Below the pieces are notes generated by a model that had not been told where the DNA came from, made no database searches, and was given only the letters and a program-made list of their open reading frames with translations. The translations under genes and the position numbers were made by a program. A stretch of DNA of 64,000 bases from Tenericutes bacterium MO-XQ (GTDB lineage: Bacteria > Bacillota_I > Bacilli_A > Acholeplasmatales > Acholeplasmataceae). Location of the stretch: assembly GCA_002838185.1 (NCBI GenBank), contig CP017948.1:620001-684000 (forward strand), read 5' to 3'. This document shows, one piece after another, positions 9,039 through 18,654 of this stretch. The stretch's first letter is position 1. Each line of letters begins with the position of its first letter.

Positions 9039-12000
9039 GTTAATCAATTGGCATTTATTTTCCAATCAAACGATTGAAATTAAAGACAATGCACTCATAT
9101 CAGGTGAAAATGGATCCGGAAAATCAACCTTACTTGATGCCATGCAATATTTACTTGTTGGTGGTAGAAGTGGTGCAAAGTTTAATATTGCAGCAACCGA
9201 TGATGCAAGACGTACACTTGATGGGTACATCAAAGGTAGAATCGGTGCAGAAAATAAGGAGTACCTAAGAAATGGTGATGTTATAACACATCTAGCTTTA
9301 GAGTATTTCGATGAACAAAGTAAACAATACTCAACCATGGGTGTTATTTTAGAACTTCCTAAATCTGGGAATTTAAAAGAAAGATTTTATTTACTGGAAA
9401 ACATATCGATTCATGATGGTTTATTCTTAGATAAGAAATATCCAAGAGATTACAAATCAATGAAAGCATATTTAAAATCAATCGATGTTGATTTTTCACC
9501 GTTTGATTCACAAAGAAAATATAAAGAAGCACTTGCTAGATTTTTTGGTATGGACGCAAACAAATATGCGAAAATCCTACCCAAAGCACTTGCGTTTCGT
9601 TCCATTGACTTACAAGCATTCGTTTTTGAGTTTTTATTAGATGATGATCCTATTGATATTCAATCTTTAAAAAACAATGTTGCTCAACTTAAAAAAATTG
9701 AACAACAGATCACAAACGATAGAGAAAAATTAACAAAACTTGATCAAATCGCTCAAAAAGGCGAAGAAATCGAACAAAACCTTAAGCAAAAAGATATCAA
9801 TGAAATTATTGATCAATTAAATTGGGTAGAAAAAAGAGAAGCATTCCTAAAAGATAACGAAAATAAACTTGTTAATATCAATAAACAACTGGATTATTTA
9901 AGAGATGCAAAATCACAAATTGATGATCAAATCGATGAAAATGATGCATCTATTTTGAACTTAGAAAAAGCTAAAAGTGATAATGATATTTCAAGAACAC
10001 TTGCTTCATACCAAGAAGCATTAAATAAAAAAGCTCAAGATTATGAAAAACAAAAAGAAATTGTTTTAGAAGTCAGACAAGCTTTAAGTAAAGAGTTTAA
10101 TGTCATGAAAGAATTAGCATCTATGATGCCTAATGAGACCATGAAACAGTTTGTCGCTTATTATCAACAGTATATGGACCAATTAGATACTGAAGAGTTA
10201 AATCATCATTTATCTAATCTTGAACAAGAAGTTAAATCCTTAGTCCAAGCATATACGTTAGAAAAAGATCGATTAGAAAAGGATAAACAAGCTTTATCAG
10301 AAGAAATCAATCAATCTAAAGCAAAACTTAATAGTTTAAAAAGACATGTAAAAACTTATCCATACTATGTGCAAAAACTGATTGATGCTTTAAACAGTGA
10401 ACTTTCTCACTACTATCAAAAAGAAGTTTCTGTACAACCTCTATGTGAAATGATTGAGGTTGCTGATGAAACATGGAGGAATGCACTTGAAGGGTATTTA
10501 GGTGGTCAAAGATTTAATATCATCGTTGATCCTAGATATTTTAATGATGCACTTGAAATTTATGATCGCATTAAATTTGAACAAAAAATTTATGGTGTTG
10601 GTTTAGTAAACACGCAAAAAATTCAAAGTTTTGATCAAATCACTCCAGGATCACTTGCAGAGAAAATCACAACAGATCACACATACGCAAGATACTATGT
10701 CAATATGTTATTAAACGGTACGATGTGTGTTGACAACGTCCAAGATTTAAAGAATCATCAAAGAGCGATTACAGCATCTTGTATGACTTACAGTAGTTTT
10801 ACTGCTAGACAAATCAATCCAAGAAGTTATGAAATTCCATTTATTGGGCAAAGTGCAACTAAAATTCAAACAGCGCAAGAAGAAACCATTCTTGCTGGTT
10901 TGGAAGAACGTATGCATACCCTTTATGATCTATCTGATAAGAATACACAAATTGTTAGATTATTAAGCCAATCAAGAAGTTCAGAGTTGCTCCATCAAGG
11001 ACAAATTAGATATCTTGATTTGATTAAACTTACAAGAAAAGAATACACACAAATCGAAGATCAAATTCAAGCGCTTGGTAAGAGTAAGACATTACAAAAC
11101 ATTGAAGAACAAATCGAAAGAGCGAAAAACATCAGAAAAGAATTACGTTTTGAATCTGATGAACTTGTCGGTAAGATTGCAACTCAAAGAGAAGAAAGAC
11201 AACGCGTATTAGATCGTATTGATGAAGTTCAAATCAAACTTGATGAATTTGTTGAAGCACAAAAGGTATTAGCTAAAAAACATCCAGAAAAATTAAGCAT
11301 CGCAAATACGCAGTTTTATGCACTTAAACAAAGACATAAACAAAACCATGATGAGATCACTGCATCTTTAGCAAATTCTACTGTTCAACTGAACACACAA
11401 ATTGTTAAAGATAAAACAGAACTTACAAATAGCATGAAACAATATAATGAACTTTATCACTTTGGTGCAGCACCATCGCTTGATGAACTCATTTATTATG
11501 AGCAAGAAGCTAACAAAATTCGTAATAATGATTTAATCAGATACGAACAAGAAGCTGTAGATCTTAGAAGACACTCTGAAATTGGCTTTAAAGAAGAGTT
11601 TGTTGGTAAGCTTAGAGCAAGTATCGAAAATGCGCAACAACAAATTGCAGAGCTTAATTATGCACTACAAGATAAACGTTTTGGTAGTGACTCATATCAA
11701 CTCATCTATAGACCTAGTGAAGATCCAGATTATAAGCTTTACTATGATATCATTATGAGTAATCAAGCGATTCAAAAGCATACACTCTTTACCGAAGGTC
11801 TGCCTAGAAAACATGAGGCTATTTTGATGGAACTATTTGAAAAAATAGCATCCAATAATCCAGAATATGATCAATTAACTTATAAATACTTAGACTATAG
11901 AAACTATATGTCTTATGATATTGAAGTTACTAATATTAATGGGAATAAGTCATTATTCTCAAAAGTTTCAAAAGAAAAGAGTGGTGGAGAAACTCAAGTT

Positions 12001-12291
12001 CCATTCTATATTGTTATTGCAGCATCCTTCCAACAATTACTCACTAAAAACAGAAGAATTGATTCAGGATGTATCGTCTTATTTGATGAAGCATTCAACA
12101 ACATGGATGAAAGTAGAATTGATGCGATGATGAAATTCTATAATTCATTAAGTATCCAATTATTAATCGCTGTACCTCCACAAAGAGTTTCTAACATTAT
12201 TAATTATGTGAATACAAGCTTAGTTATTGTTAAAGATAATGATTATGCGATTGTTGAAACGTTTAATGATGAGAGAAGATTAAATCTATAA
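9016..12291 (+). CDS. jetC: JetC/MksB-like SMC ATPase
   Basis: The protein of about 1091 residues has an SMC-like plan: Walker A GENGSGKST at residues 30-38, two long coiled-coil arms with a central hinge region (about 490-620), ABC signature SGGETQ near 987 and Walker B CIVLFDEAF near 1019. It starts at the ATG at 9016, 12 bases after AAGGAG; an in-frame ATG at 8986 lacks a good ribosome site. It is the motor subunit of the JetABC complex. The next gene is pepC, not jetD. Confidence 0.85.
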   Translation: MKKLTKIKLINWHLFSNQTIEIKDNALISGENGSGKSTLLDAMQYLLVGGRSGAKFNIAATDDARRTLDGYIKGRIGAENKEYLRNGDVITHLALEYFDEQSKQYSTMGVILELPKSGNLKERFYLLENISIHDGLFLDKKYPRDYKSMKAYLKSIDVDFSPFDSQRKYKEALARFFGMDANKYAKILPKALAFRSIDLQAFVFEFLLDDDPIDIQSLKNNVAQLKKIEQQITNDREKLTKLDQIAQKGEEIEQNLKQKDINEIIDQLNWVEKREAFLKDNENKLVNINKQLDYLRDAKSQIDDQIDENDASILNLEKAKSDNDISRTLASYQEALNKKAQDYEKQKEIVLEVRQALSKEFNVMKELASMMPNETMKQFVAYYQQYMDQLDTEELNHHLSNLEQEVKSLVQAYTLEKDRLEKDKQALSEEINQSKAKLNSLKRHVKTYPYYVQKLIDALNSELSHYYQKEVSVQPLCEMIEVADETWRNALEGYLGGQRFNIIVDPRYFNDALEIYDRIKFEQKIYGVGLVNTQKIQSFDQITPGSLAEKITTDHTYARYYVNMLLNGTMCVDNVQDLKNHQRAITASCMTYSSFTARQINPRSYEIPFIGQSATKIQTAQEETILAGLEERMHTLYDLSDKNTQIVRLLSQSRSSELLHQGQIRYLDLIKLTRKEYTQIEDQIQALGKSKTLQNIEEQIERAKNIRKELRFESDELVGKIATQREERQRVLDRIDEVQIKLDEFVEAQKVLAKKHPEKLSIANTQFYALKQRHKQNHDEITASLANSTVQLNTQIVKDKTELTNSMKQYNELYHFGAAPSLDELIYYEQEANKIRNNDLIRYEQEAVDLRRHSEIGFKEEFVGKLRASIENAQQQIAELNYALQDKRFGSDSYQLIYRPSEDPDYKLYYDIIMSNQAIQKHTLFTEGLPRKHEAILMELFEKIASNNPEYDQLTYKYLDYRNYMSYDIEVTNINGNKSLFSKVSKEKSGGETQVPFYIVIAASFQQLLTKNRRIDSGCIVLFDEAFNNMDESRIDAMMKFYNSLSIQLLIAVPPQRVSNIINYVNTSLVIVKDNDYAIVETFNDERRLNL

Positions 12292-12306
12292 AAGGAAGTA
12301 AAAAGA

Positions 12307-13632
12307 ATGAAAGCAATCAAAGAAAAGGATTTACTAAAATTTAACGAAAATTTTGACAAAAAACCAGTGCAAAAAGCTTTATCTAGAGTTTTAGTTAAAA
12401 ATGATTTACAAAACATTTTTGATAAACAAGAAACAAGCATGAAAAATCAGTTTAAATTCTCACATGAAATTAAAACATTACCTGTAACCAATCAAAAAGC
12501 AAGCGGTAGATGTTGGATATTTGCAGGACTTAATGTTTTAAGAGAACTTGTTGCCAAAAAATATAATTTAAAGAATTTTGAATTATCACAAAACTATACA
12601 GCATTTTGGGATAAGTTTGAAAAAATCAATTATTTTATTGAAATCATGGATGATTTTTTAGATGTTGACGCTGATGATCGTACACTTAAACATGTACTTC
12701 AAACAGGTATACAAGATGGCGGACAATGGGATATGTTTGTTTCACTCATTGAAAAATATGGTGTTGTTCCAAAAGAAGCAATGGTAGAGACGACTTCATC
12801 ATCTAGTACACGTTTTATGAATCAAATGATCAATGTGAAGTTAAGACAGTATGCAGCAAACGCTAGACATTTAAAACAAGATGAAAAAGCTAAAGATATT
12901 GAAAAACTAAAAGAAAAAACACTTGATGAACTATATACATTCTTAGTGTTAAACTTTGGAATGCCACCTAAATCATTTGATTTTGAATATGTTGTTGATG
13001 ACACATATCAAGTGATTAAAGATTTAGATCCTAAATCATTTTATCAAGATCACGTTGGGGACATTTTAAGTGATTATGTATCTATCATCAATGCACCTAC
13101 AACTGATAAACCATTTATGATGACTTATACAGTAGCTTACTTAGGTAATGTTATCGGTGGAAAAGACATTAAATACTTAAATCTAGAAATGAAGGATTTA
13201 AAAGATTTAGTTTTAAAACAAATGCTTAATCAAGAAGTTGTTTGGTTTGGTTCAGATGTCGCAAGATACGGAGATCGTAAGGTTGGCATTTGGGATGATG
13301 AGCAATTTGATTATGAAGAGATGCTCGGTATGTCATTTGATATGTCAAAAGCTGACCAACTAGATTATGTTCAAAGTGCGATGAATCATGCGATGGTTTT
13401 AACAGCTGTTCATTTGGATAATCAACAACCATTACGATGGAAGATTGAAAATAGCTGGGGTGACCAAAACGGAAATAAAGGCTATTACATGGCTTCTGAT
13501 TCATGGTTTGATAAGTATGTATATCAAGCTGTCATTCATAAGAAATATTTAAACGAAGCTCAACTAAAAGCATGGGAAGAAAAGCCTAAAGTATTAAAAC
13601 CTTGGGATCCAATGGGATCACTTGCAAAATAA
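12307..13632 (+). CDS. pepC: Aminopeptidase C (C1B cysteine peptidase)
   Basis: The 441-residue length and the papain-type catalytic residues match PepC/bleomycin hydrolase: Cys in KASGRCWIFAG near residue 70, His in MNHAMVL near 362 and Asn in ENSWGD near 383. It is a cytosolic aminopeptidase that forms hexamers in known relatives. It follows jetC by 15 bases with its own ribosome site and may be co-transcribed, but I see no functional link to the condensin. Confidence 0.9.
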   Translation: MKAIKEKDLLKFNENFDKKPVQKALSRVLVKNDLQNIFDKQETSMKNQFKFSHEIKTLPVTNQKASGRCWIFAGLNVLRELVAKKYNLKNFELSQNYTAFWDKFEKINYFIEIMDDFLDVDADDRTLKHVLQTGIQDGGQWDMFVSLIEKYGVVPKEAMVETTSSSSTRFMNQMINVKLRQYAANARHLKQDEKAKDIEKLKEKTLDELYTFLVLNFGMPPKSFDFEYVVDDTYQVIKDLDPKSFYQDHVGDILSDYVSIINAPTTDKPFMMTYTVAYLGNVIGGKDIKYLNLEMKDLKDLVLKQMLNQEVVWFGSDVARYGDRKVGIWDDEQFDYEEMLGMSFDMSKADQLDYVQSAMNHAMVLTAVHLDNQQPLRWKIENSWGDQNGNKGYYMASDSWFDKYVYQAVIHKKYLNEAQLKAWEEKPKVLKPWDPMGSLAK

Positions 13633-13635
13633 ATG

Positions 13636-13669
13636 AAAAAGATACTGACTTTTAGTTGGTATCTTTTTA
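13636..13669 (+). terminator. Rho-independent terminator after pepC
   Basis: AAAGATAC pairs with GGTATCTTT around a short loop, followed by T residues. It closes the jet-pepC transcription unit. Confidence 0.8.
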
Positions 13670-13710
13670 TAATATAAAAAACATGTTAAAATAATGTGGG
13701 TTAAGTGTGT

Positions 13711-13788
13711 CGGGACGTAGCGCAGCTTGGTAGTCGCGCTTGGATGGGGTCCAAGAGGTCGCAAGTTCAAATCTTGTCGTCCCGACCA
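13711..13788 (+). tRNA. tRNA-Pro (GGG)
   Basis: A cloverleaf can be drawn with acceptor CGGGACG/CGTCCCG, T-loop GTTCAAATC and encoded ACCA. The anticodon loop ATGGGGT gives anticodon GGG. The D-loop is one base longer than in common tRNA-Pro. An IS110-family element follows within about 12 bases. Confidence 0.9.
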
Positions 13789-13914
13789 TTTTTTATTAGA
13801 AGGAGACTTACTATAATAAGTCAAGCAGTAAATGATAAAAAATAGTAAAAGACCTCACATGGAAGCCTAAATAAGTTTTATGAACCAATAAGAGGTAGCT
13901 ACACCCTCATTTGA

Positions 13915-15081
13915 TTATCTGAATTGTGAATGATCAAATGTCAATTGATTGACACCTAAGTAATAGATTACACGAATCATTTTTCTAGCACAGTGTACCA
14001 TAGCGACTTTATGATGTTTACCCTCAGCACGCTTCTTAAGGTAGTAATCATAGAGTTTTGGATTTAATCTTAAACTAGAAAATGTGATTTGCCATAATGT
14101 CATTCTAAGAAGGCCTGAACCACGTTTAACAAGATGACCTCTAGTTTCCATTGTTCCAGATTGATTAACAGAGGTATCCAGTCCAGCAAATGAAATGATT
14201 TGAGCAGAATTGGTAAAGTTCTTGAAATCACCAAGTTCAGCGATGATGATTGCTGCAGAAATGATATTAATTCCTGGAATAGTTGTCAATGTTTGATCGA
14301 TATTTTCCATCAGATGAATGATTTCATGTTCAACAGAATCAAGTACTTCAGTTAAGTCTTCATAATGCGTGATTGAGTGTTTAAGAAGTAAGAGATCAGA
14401 TTTGGTTTCATAACCAACAGATGAAGCAGCTAAAGATTTAAGTTTTTGGATTCGGGCATAAGTGATTTTTCCTTTAGAGTAACTTCGAATAGCTTCATAA
14501 TCTTTGGTTGAGAGTTTAGAAATTCTTGCTCTTGATTTGAATCTCTTAAGGATAAATATGGCGCTACCGGCGAGTCTTTCGTTGAAGAAAGGTTTGAATT
14601 CAGGGAATATCCGATCTAAGATGTTTGTAAGCTCAATCAGTGTTTTGGAACGATTGACCATTTGTGAGTGTCGATATCTCACCAGTTGTTTTAATTCATT
14701 GATGTGGTAAAATCTAGTATGTAAGGTCTTGTAGTCAACAGAACCTAGCATACTTGAAATAGTTTTGGCGTCAACTTTATCTGTCTTTGTCTTACGTAAC
14801 GATAATGCTTTCGAGAACATGTGCGTTAAGTAAGGGTTGAATTCTAGATAAGTATAACCAGATGCACAAATAAACTGTTTAAGGTTTGATCCATAGTGTC
14901 CTGTTGACTCAAGACCTATTCTTATTTCTTTTGACTGATCTATTGATTTCAAAGTCTCAAGAAATGTATCAAATCCTAAACGATTGTTGTCAAAGCTAAA
15001 TGCTTTGATAGATTCACCCGCTTCAGTAGCTATGAAGCAGTCGTGTTTGTACTTAGAAATATCAATTCCAATTAAGTACAT
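13915..15081 (-). CDS. IS110-family transposase
   Basis: The 388-residue protein starts MYLIGIDISKYKHD and shows the RuvC-like DEDD pattern: Asp in GIDIS, Glu in GLESTGHYG, and the pair in KTDKVDA. The C-terminal transposase-20 domain has TIPGI, GLDTSVNQSGT and the catalytic serine region KRGSGLLR. IS110 recombinases are guided by a structured non-coding RNA encoded next to the gene. Confidence 0.9.
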   Translation of the reverse strand: MYLIGIDISKYKHDCFIATEAGESIKAFSFDNNRLGFDTFLETLKSIDQSKEIRIGLESTGHYGSNLKQFICASGYTYLEFNPYLTHMFSKALSLRKTKTDKVDAKTISSMLGSVDYKTLHTRFYHINELKQLVRYRHSQMVNRSKTLIELTNILDRIFPEFKPFFNERLAGSAIFILKRFKSRARISKLSTKDYEAIRSYSKGKITYARIQKLKSLAASSVGYETKSDLLLLKHSITHYEDLTEVLDSVEHEIIHLMENIDQTLTTIPGINIISAAIIIAELGDFKNFTNSAQIISFAGLDTSVNQSGTMETRGHLVKRGSGLLRMTLWQITFSSLRLNPKLYDYYLKKRAEGKHHKVAMVHCARKMIRVIYYLGVNQLTFDHSQFR

Positions 15082-15213
15082 AAAAACACCTCCAATATAA
15101 GTTTTAGCACTGGGTAAGTCACAGATTTCTTATTTATGTAGTCTTGTGATGAAGCGTCTAGCGCTAACTTACTGATTGACATTAAAAATAAGAACTGTGG
15201 TAAGAGTCTCCTT
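15082..15213 (-). ncRNA. Candidate bridge (seek) RNA region of the IS110 element
   Basis: This non-coding stretch lies 5' of the transposase gene, where IS110-group elements encode their guide RNA. I infer it from position only; several short self-complementary segments are visible, but I did not fold it or identify guide loops. Confidence 0.3.
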
Positions 15214-15331
15214 CAATAGTCAAAGCTATACATAAATGACACAAATCCACAGTGCTTAATTTAATTATAACAATAGAAAGAAAGGAAGTTATACTCTAAC
15301 TATTATTACAGTTCTGAGTATACAAGGCATT

Positions 15332-16120
15332 ATGAAACTAAATGATTATATAGAAAAATTTAAATATCACAGTTTATCGTATATTTCTGAACAAGAATTA
15401 GGAGATATCATTTTTGATGATGAAAATAAAATGATATCCATATTTTTTGATCCAGAACAAGAGATGCTTATCTTAAGATATGCGGTAAACAATATTGATG
15501 ATCTCATAACTGTTTTAAAAGGAGAGAAAAGAAAGGTGCTCATACCATTTGTAGATCCCTCATTTGTAAGTGATTTAAAACAGTTAGGCTATGAAGTAAG
15601 AAGTATTTTTAAAGATTATTTTAAACGAGATTTCAGTGATGTTGAGAAATCAGAAGGTTTTACTGAATGCCTTATAAGTGAATCTTTAGAAGCATCTAAG
15701 CTTACCCATAGTGTGATTAACCAATCCAGAGGTTTCTTTGGTCAATCAGAAATATGGTTTAAAACATGGATGGATGGAACATCAGATGATGTTAAGGATA
15801 TGGGATTAAAACATCAGACTGTACTTGTTAAAAAAGATGGACAAAAAAAGATAATTGGACTTGTTGTTGTGGGTCTATATGGCTTTGATAGTGAAAGTGG
15901 CCCAACAGTATGGATTAGAGAGCTCGTTGTTGATCAAAACTATCAAGGTATGGGTATTGGTCAAAACCTATTATCTGATGGGCTATCATATGGGAAGGCT
16001 CATGGAGCAAAAAAAGCATTCTTGCATGTCGATGAACTCAATGAAAATGCTATTCATATTTACCGTAAGTTTGGGTTTTATCCGACTGAAGATGGTCAAA
16101 TCGATATGACTAAATCATAG
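15332..16120 (+). CDS. GNAT family N-acetyltransferase
   Basis: The 262-residue protein has an N-terminal domain of about 110 residues and a C-terminal GNAT fold. The acetyl-CoA loop is in VVDQNYQGMGIGQNLL, followed by the conserved end NENAIHIYRKFGF. The substrate cannot be told. It has its own short leader after the IS110 element and is followed by a hairpin. Confidence 0.8.
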   Translation: MKLNDYIEKFKYHSLSYISEQELGDIIFDDENKMISIFFDPEQEMLILRYAVNNIDDLITVLKGEKRKVLIPFVDPSFVSDLKQLGYEVRSIFKDYFKRDFSDVEKSEGFTECLISESLEASKLTHSVINQSRGFFGQSEIWFKTWMDGTSDDVKDMGLKHQTVLVKKDGQKKIIGLVVVGLYGFDSESGPTVWIRELVVDQNYQGMGIGQNLLSDGLSYGKAHGAKKAFLHVDELNENAIHIYRKFGFYPTEDGQIDMTKS

Positions 16121-16146
16121 ATGATGCATAAAAGATGCATCATCCT
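16120..16146 (+). terminator. Hairpin after the acetyltransferase gene
   Basis: GATGATGCAT pairs perfectly with ATGCATCATC around a short loop, followed by a pyrimidine-rich tail (CTTTCTTT). It is a likely intrinsic terminator. Confidence 0.65.
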
Positions 16147-16208
16147 TTCTTTATATAAAAATATTTGATAAAATATAATTGTATAAAATATAAACGGAGG
16201 AAAAATAT

Positions 16209-16727
16209 ATGAAAATTTATGATTTTAAAGTAAAAGATATTAAAAATGAAGAGGTATCGTTAAAAAAATTTGAGGGCAAAGTATTACTTGTTGTTAATAC
16301 AGCGCCTAAGTGTGGATTTGCACCTCAGTATGAAGGATTAGAAAAACTTTATGAAACGTATAAAGACCAAGGATTTGAAATTTTAGATTTCCCTTCTAAT
16401 CAGTTTATGAATCAAGCTCCAGGATCAAATGAGGAAATCAAATCTTTTTGTGAACTCACATATGGTACACAGTTTGAGACATTTGGAAAAATTGATGTAA
16501 ATGGAAATAATGAGGAACCACTTTATAACTTCTTAAAACAAAACGGACCTGCAGAAATCAAAGATAACGGCAAACAAGAAGGTTTTTTTAGAAAACTTAT
16601 TTTTGGAAATAGAATCAAATGGAATTTTACTAAGTTTTTAGTTGATAGAGAAGGACATGTCATCAAAAGATTCAGTCCTGGATTTAAACCTGAAAAACTG
16701 GAAGCATATATTAAAGAGGTATTATAA
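16209..16727 (+). CDS. gpx: Glutathione peroxidase family thiol peroxidase
   Basis: The 172-residue protein has the peroxidatic cysteine (not selenocysteine) in NTAPKCGFAPQY, Gln in FPSNQF and Trp in IKWNFTKF, the GPx catalytic set. Bacterial members usually use thioredoxin and reduce organic hydroperoxides. The downstream regulator starts within the stop codon, so they form one unit for peroxide defence. Confidence 0.9.
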   Translation: MKIYDFKVKDIKNEEVSLKKFEGKVLLVVNTAPKCGFAPQYEGLEKLYETYKDQGFEILDFPSNQFMNQAPGSNEEIKSFCELTYGTQFETFGKIDVNGNNEEPLYNFLKQNGPAEIKDNGKQEGFFRKLIFGNRIKWNFTKFLVDREGHVIKRFSPGFKPEKLEAYIKEVL

Positions 16728-17149
16728 TGGATTGGAATCTAGATGATCAACTATGTTTTTTGATGTATTCTAATTTTAGAAAAATATCAAGGATATATCA
16801 AGATTATTTGGATCCATTTGATTTAACATATACTCAATATATAACTTTAATTGTATTATTTGAAAAAGACAATCAAACCATGAGTGAGATTGGTGAACGT
16901 TTAGGATTAGATTCAGGAACACTTACACCCCTCATAAAAAAACTTGAGAAAAGACATATTTTAAAAAGAGTACGTGGACAAGAAGATGAACGCAAAGTAT
17001 ATATTAAGTTAGATGATAAAGGGTTCAAGTTGAAGACTGATTTAAAACATGTTCCTTTAGAAATGGTAAAGCATTATGATTTAACAATAGAAGAAGCCAA
17101 ACAGTTGTATCATTTACTTCGTAAAACGATACAACCATATGGACAATAA
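16727..17149 (+). CDS. MarR family regulator, OhrR-like
   Basis: The 140-residue winged-helix protein has the MarR pattern (TMSEIGERLGLDSGTLTPLIKKLEKR, then RGQEDERKVYIKL wing). A single cysteine in DDQLCFLMYSNFRK matches the redox-sensing Cys of OhrR, where organic peroxide oxidation releases DNA. Its ATG overlaps the gpx TAA stop. It likely represses its own operon. Confidence 0.8.
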   Translation: MDWNLDDQLCFLMYSNFRKISRIYQDYLDPFDLTYTQYITLIVLFEKDNQTMSEIGERLGLDSGTLTPLIKKLEKRHILKRVRGQEDERKVYIKLDDKGFKLKTDLKHVPLEMVKHYDLTIEEAKQLYHLLRKTIQPYGQ

Positions 17150-17178
17150 ATATAGATTTATGTTAAGATAAAGTGGTC

Positions 17179-17256
17179 GCATCCGTAGCTCAGTTGGATT
17201 AGAGCGTAACCCTCCGAAGGTTAAGGTCGCATGTTCAATTCATGTCGGATGCACCA
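17179..17256 (+). tRNA. tRNA-Arg (CCG)
   Basis: Acceptor GCATCCG/CGGATGC, T-loop GTTCAATTC and encoded ACCA are present. The anticodon loop CTCCGAA gives CCG. It is four bases from tRNA-Ser, so the two are probably co-transcribed. Confidence 0.9.
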
Positions 17257-17259
17257 TAT

Positions 17260-17348
17260 GGAGGAATACTCAAGTGGCTGAAGAGGCGGGCTTGGAAAGC
17301 TCGTAGACTGTAATAGGTGCAAGGGTTCAAATCCCTTTTCCTCCGCCA
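17260..17348 (+). tRNA. tRNA-Ser (GGA)
   Basis: Acceptor GGAGGAA/TTCCTCC, a long variable arm, T-loop GTTCAAATC and encoded GCCA are present. The anticodon loop TTGGAAA gives GGA. The accessory island begins directly after it, and a degenerate copy of its 3' end recurs at 19019-19044, which suggests it served as an integration site. Confidence 0.9.
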
Positions 17349-17360
17349 TATTTTTAAAAC

Positions 17361-17398
17361 CAAAGCTGACACATGATATTTTATGTGTTAGCTTTTTT
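17361..17398 (+). terminator. Terminator after tRNA-Ser
   Basis: AAAGCTGACACAT pairs with ATGTGTTAGCTTT, followed by T residues. It terminates the tRNA pair and overlaps the 3' end of the convergent IS3 transposase gene. Confidence 0.8.
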
Positions 17399-18634
17399 AT
17401 ATAGTCCTTCTTTTAGATTGGGTGTAATCATTCCAATACTTGAATGCAACCTTATCTTATTATAGTAATTCATATACTCTTTAGTTTTTGATTTGTAAGC
17501 TTGATCGGTTGAAAACGGATAGTTTGGATAGACAGCTTCTCTTTTAAAGTGGGAGAAAAATGATTCCATAACTGCATTATCATAAGGATAACCAACAGCA
17601 CTGTAAGATTGTTTAACATCAAATTTTTGAAGATATGCTATAAAGATTTTTGATGTGTATTGAACACCTCGATCAGAGTGGAACATCATGGGATGAGTCT
17701 TCCTATGAATAGTGGCTTGTTTATATGTGTTTAGAGACAATCTTGTGTTGTTTATTATAGATATATCATAAGCAATCACTTTTCTTGAAAAAAGATCAAT
17801 AATCACACATAAATAGATGGGTCTGTAATTTATTTTAATCTCAGTGATATCACTTACCCATACTAGGTTTGGTTTACTTTGATTAAAATTTTGCTTTAAT
17901 AAATTTTTATATTTAATAGATGTTTTTGGTCTTAAGTATTTTTTTGATTTGTTGTTTTTGTTAAACTGTAGACCAAGATCATACATGAGAAACCTTATCT
18001 TTTTTTCACTAGTAATTATCTGTTGTTCTTGCAAAATGATTCTAAATTTAGCAGCACTAACTATTTTGTTGTGCTTTTTATATATTAACATAATTTTCTC
18101 TTTAAGAAACTTATCCCTTTCAATTGCAGGAGTTGTTTGATGATTTATATAGTTATAATATGTTGATCTTGTCACATTAAACAACTTGCACATAAAATCA
18201 ATGGAGTGTGTTTTGCTGTTGAACGTTATTAATGATATTCTTTCTTCAACTGACATTTGATTTGTCATAGAATATGTTTTAAATAATTGATACAATGCAT
18301 CATACTTAGTTTTTTCAATAACTTTCACTTGACCTTTTTTTACGGGTAATGTACCTATTGTTTCAATCCAATGATAGACAGTTGATTTTGGTAGCTGATA
18401 AAGTTCACATATTTCTGCAATTTTTGATCCACTTTTAATTTTTTGAATAATCTCATTTTTAAACTCTAGTGAGTGTCTTTTCTTAAGTGCCTTCACTCTT
18501 TTTGTTTCATTTATCCATAGATAGATAATACTACGACTTATCTTATGCTTTTTTGCGAGAATATCTACCTTAACTCCGTTGTGATAAGATAATATGATTT
18601 TATCCTTCTGTTGACTAGTTTTTCTTTGTTTCAT
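17381..18634 (-). CDS. IS3-family transposase, single fused ORF
   Basis: The 417-residue protein has two N-terminal helix-turn-helix segments (about 10-90) and a C-terminal rve integrase core with the DDE residues in WVSDITEI, FHSDRGVQYTS and NAVMESFF. Most IS3 elements express this through a frameshift from two ORFs; here it is one continuous frame. I could not find convincing terminal inverted repeats, so the element limits are not given. Confidence 0.9.
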   Translation of the reverse strand: MKQRKTSQQKDKIILSYHNGVKVDILAKKHKISRSIIYLWINETKRVKALKKRHSLEFKNEIIQKIKSGSKIAEICELYQLPKSTVYHWIETIGTLPVKKGQVKVIEKTKYDALYQLFKTYSMTNQMSVEERISLITFNSKTHSIDFMCKLFNVTRSTYYNYINHQTTPAIERDKFLKEKIMLIYKKHNKIVSAAKFRIILQEQQIITSEKKIRFLMYDLGLQFNKNNKSKKYLRPKTSIKYKNLLKQNFNQSKPNLVWVSDITEIKINYRPIYLCVIIDLFSRKVIAYDISIINNTRLSLNTYKQATIHRKTHPMMFHSDRGVQYTSKIFIAYLQKFDVKQSYSAVGYPYDNAVMESFFSHFKREAVYPNYPFSTDQAYKSKTKEYMNYYNKIRLHSSIGMITPNLKEGLYKKANT

Positions 18635-18654
18635 TTTTTCACCTCGAGTTATTA

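Larger units (their letters stand above)
13800..15213 (-). mobile_element. IS110-family insertion sequence (ends tentative)
   Basis: The element contains one DEDD transposase gene on the minus strand with non-coding flanks of about 115 and 130-180 bases, as in IS110-type elements. AAGGAGACT at 13800-13808 and its complement AGTCTCCTT at 15205-15213 are candidate edges, but many IS110 elements lack inverted repeats, so the limits are uncertain. Confidence 0.6.

Noticed and set aside
7022-12291. Complete Wadjet defence system
   Set aside because: JetD is absent from the window; the next gene is pepC.
16209-16727. Selenocysteine-type glutathione peroxidase
   Set aside because: The active-site codon is TGT (Cys) in PKCGF, with no in-frame TGA.
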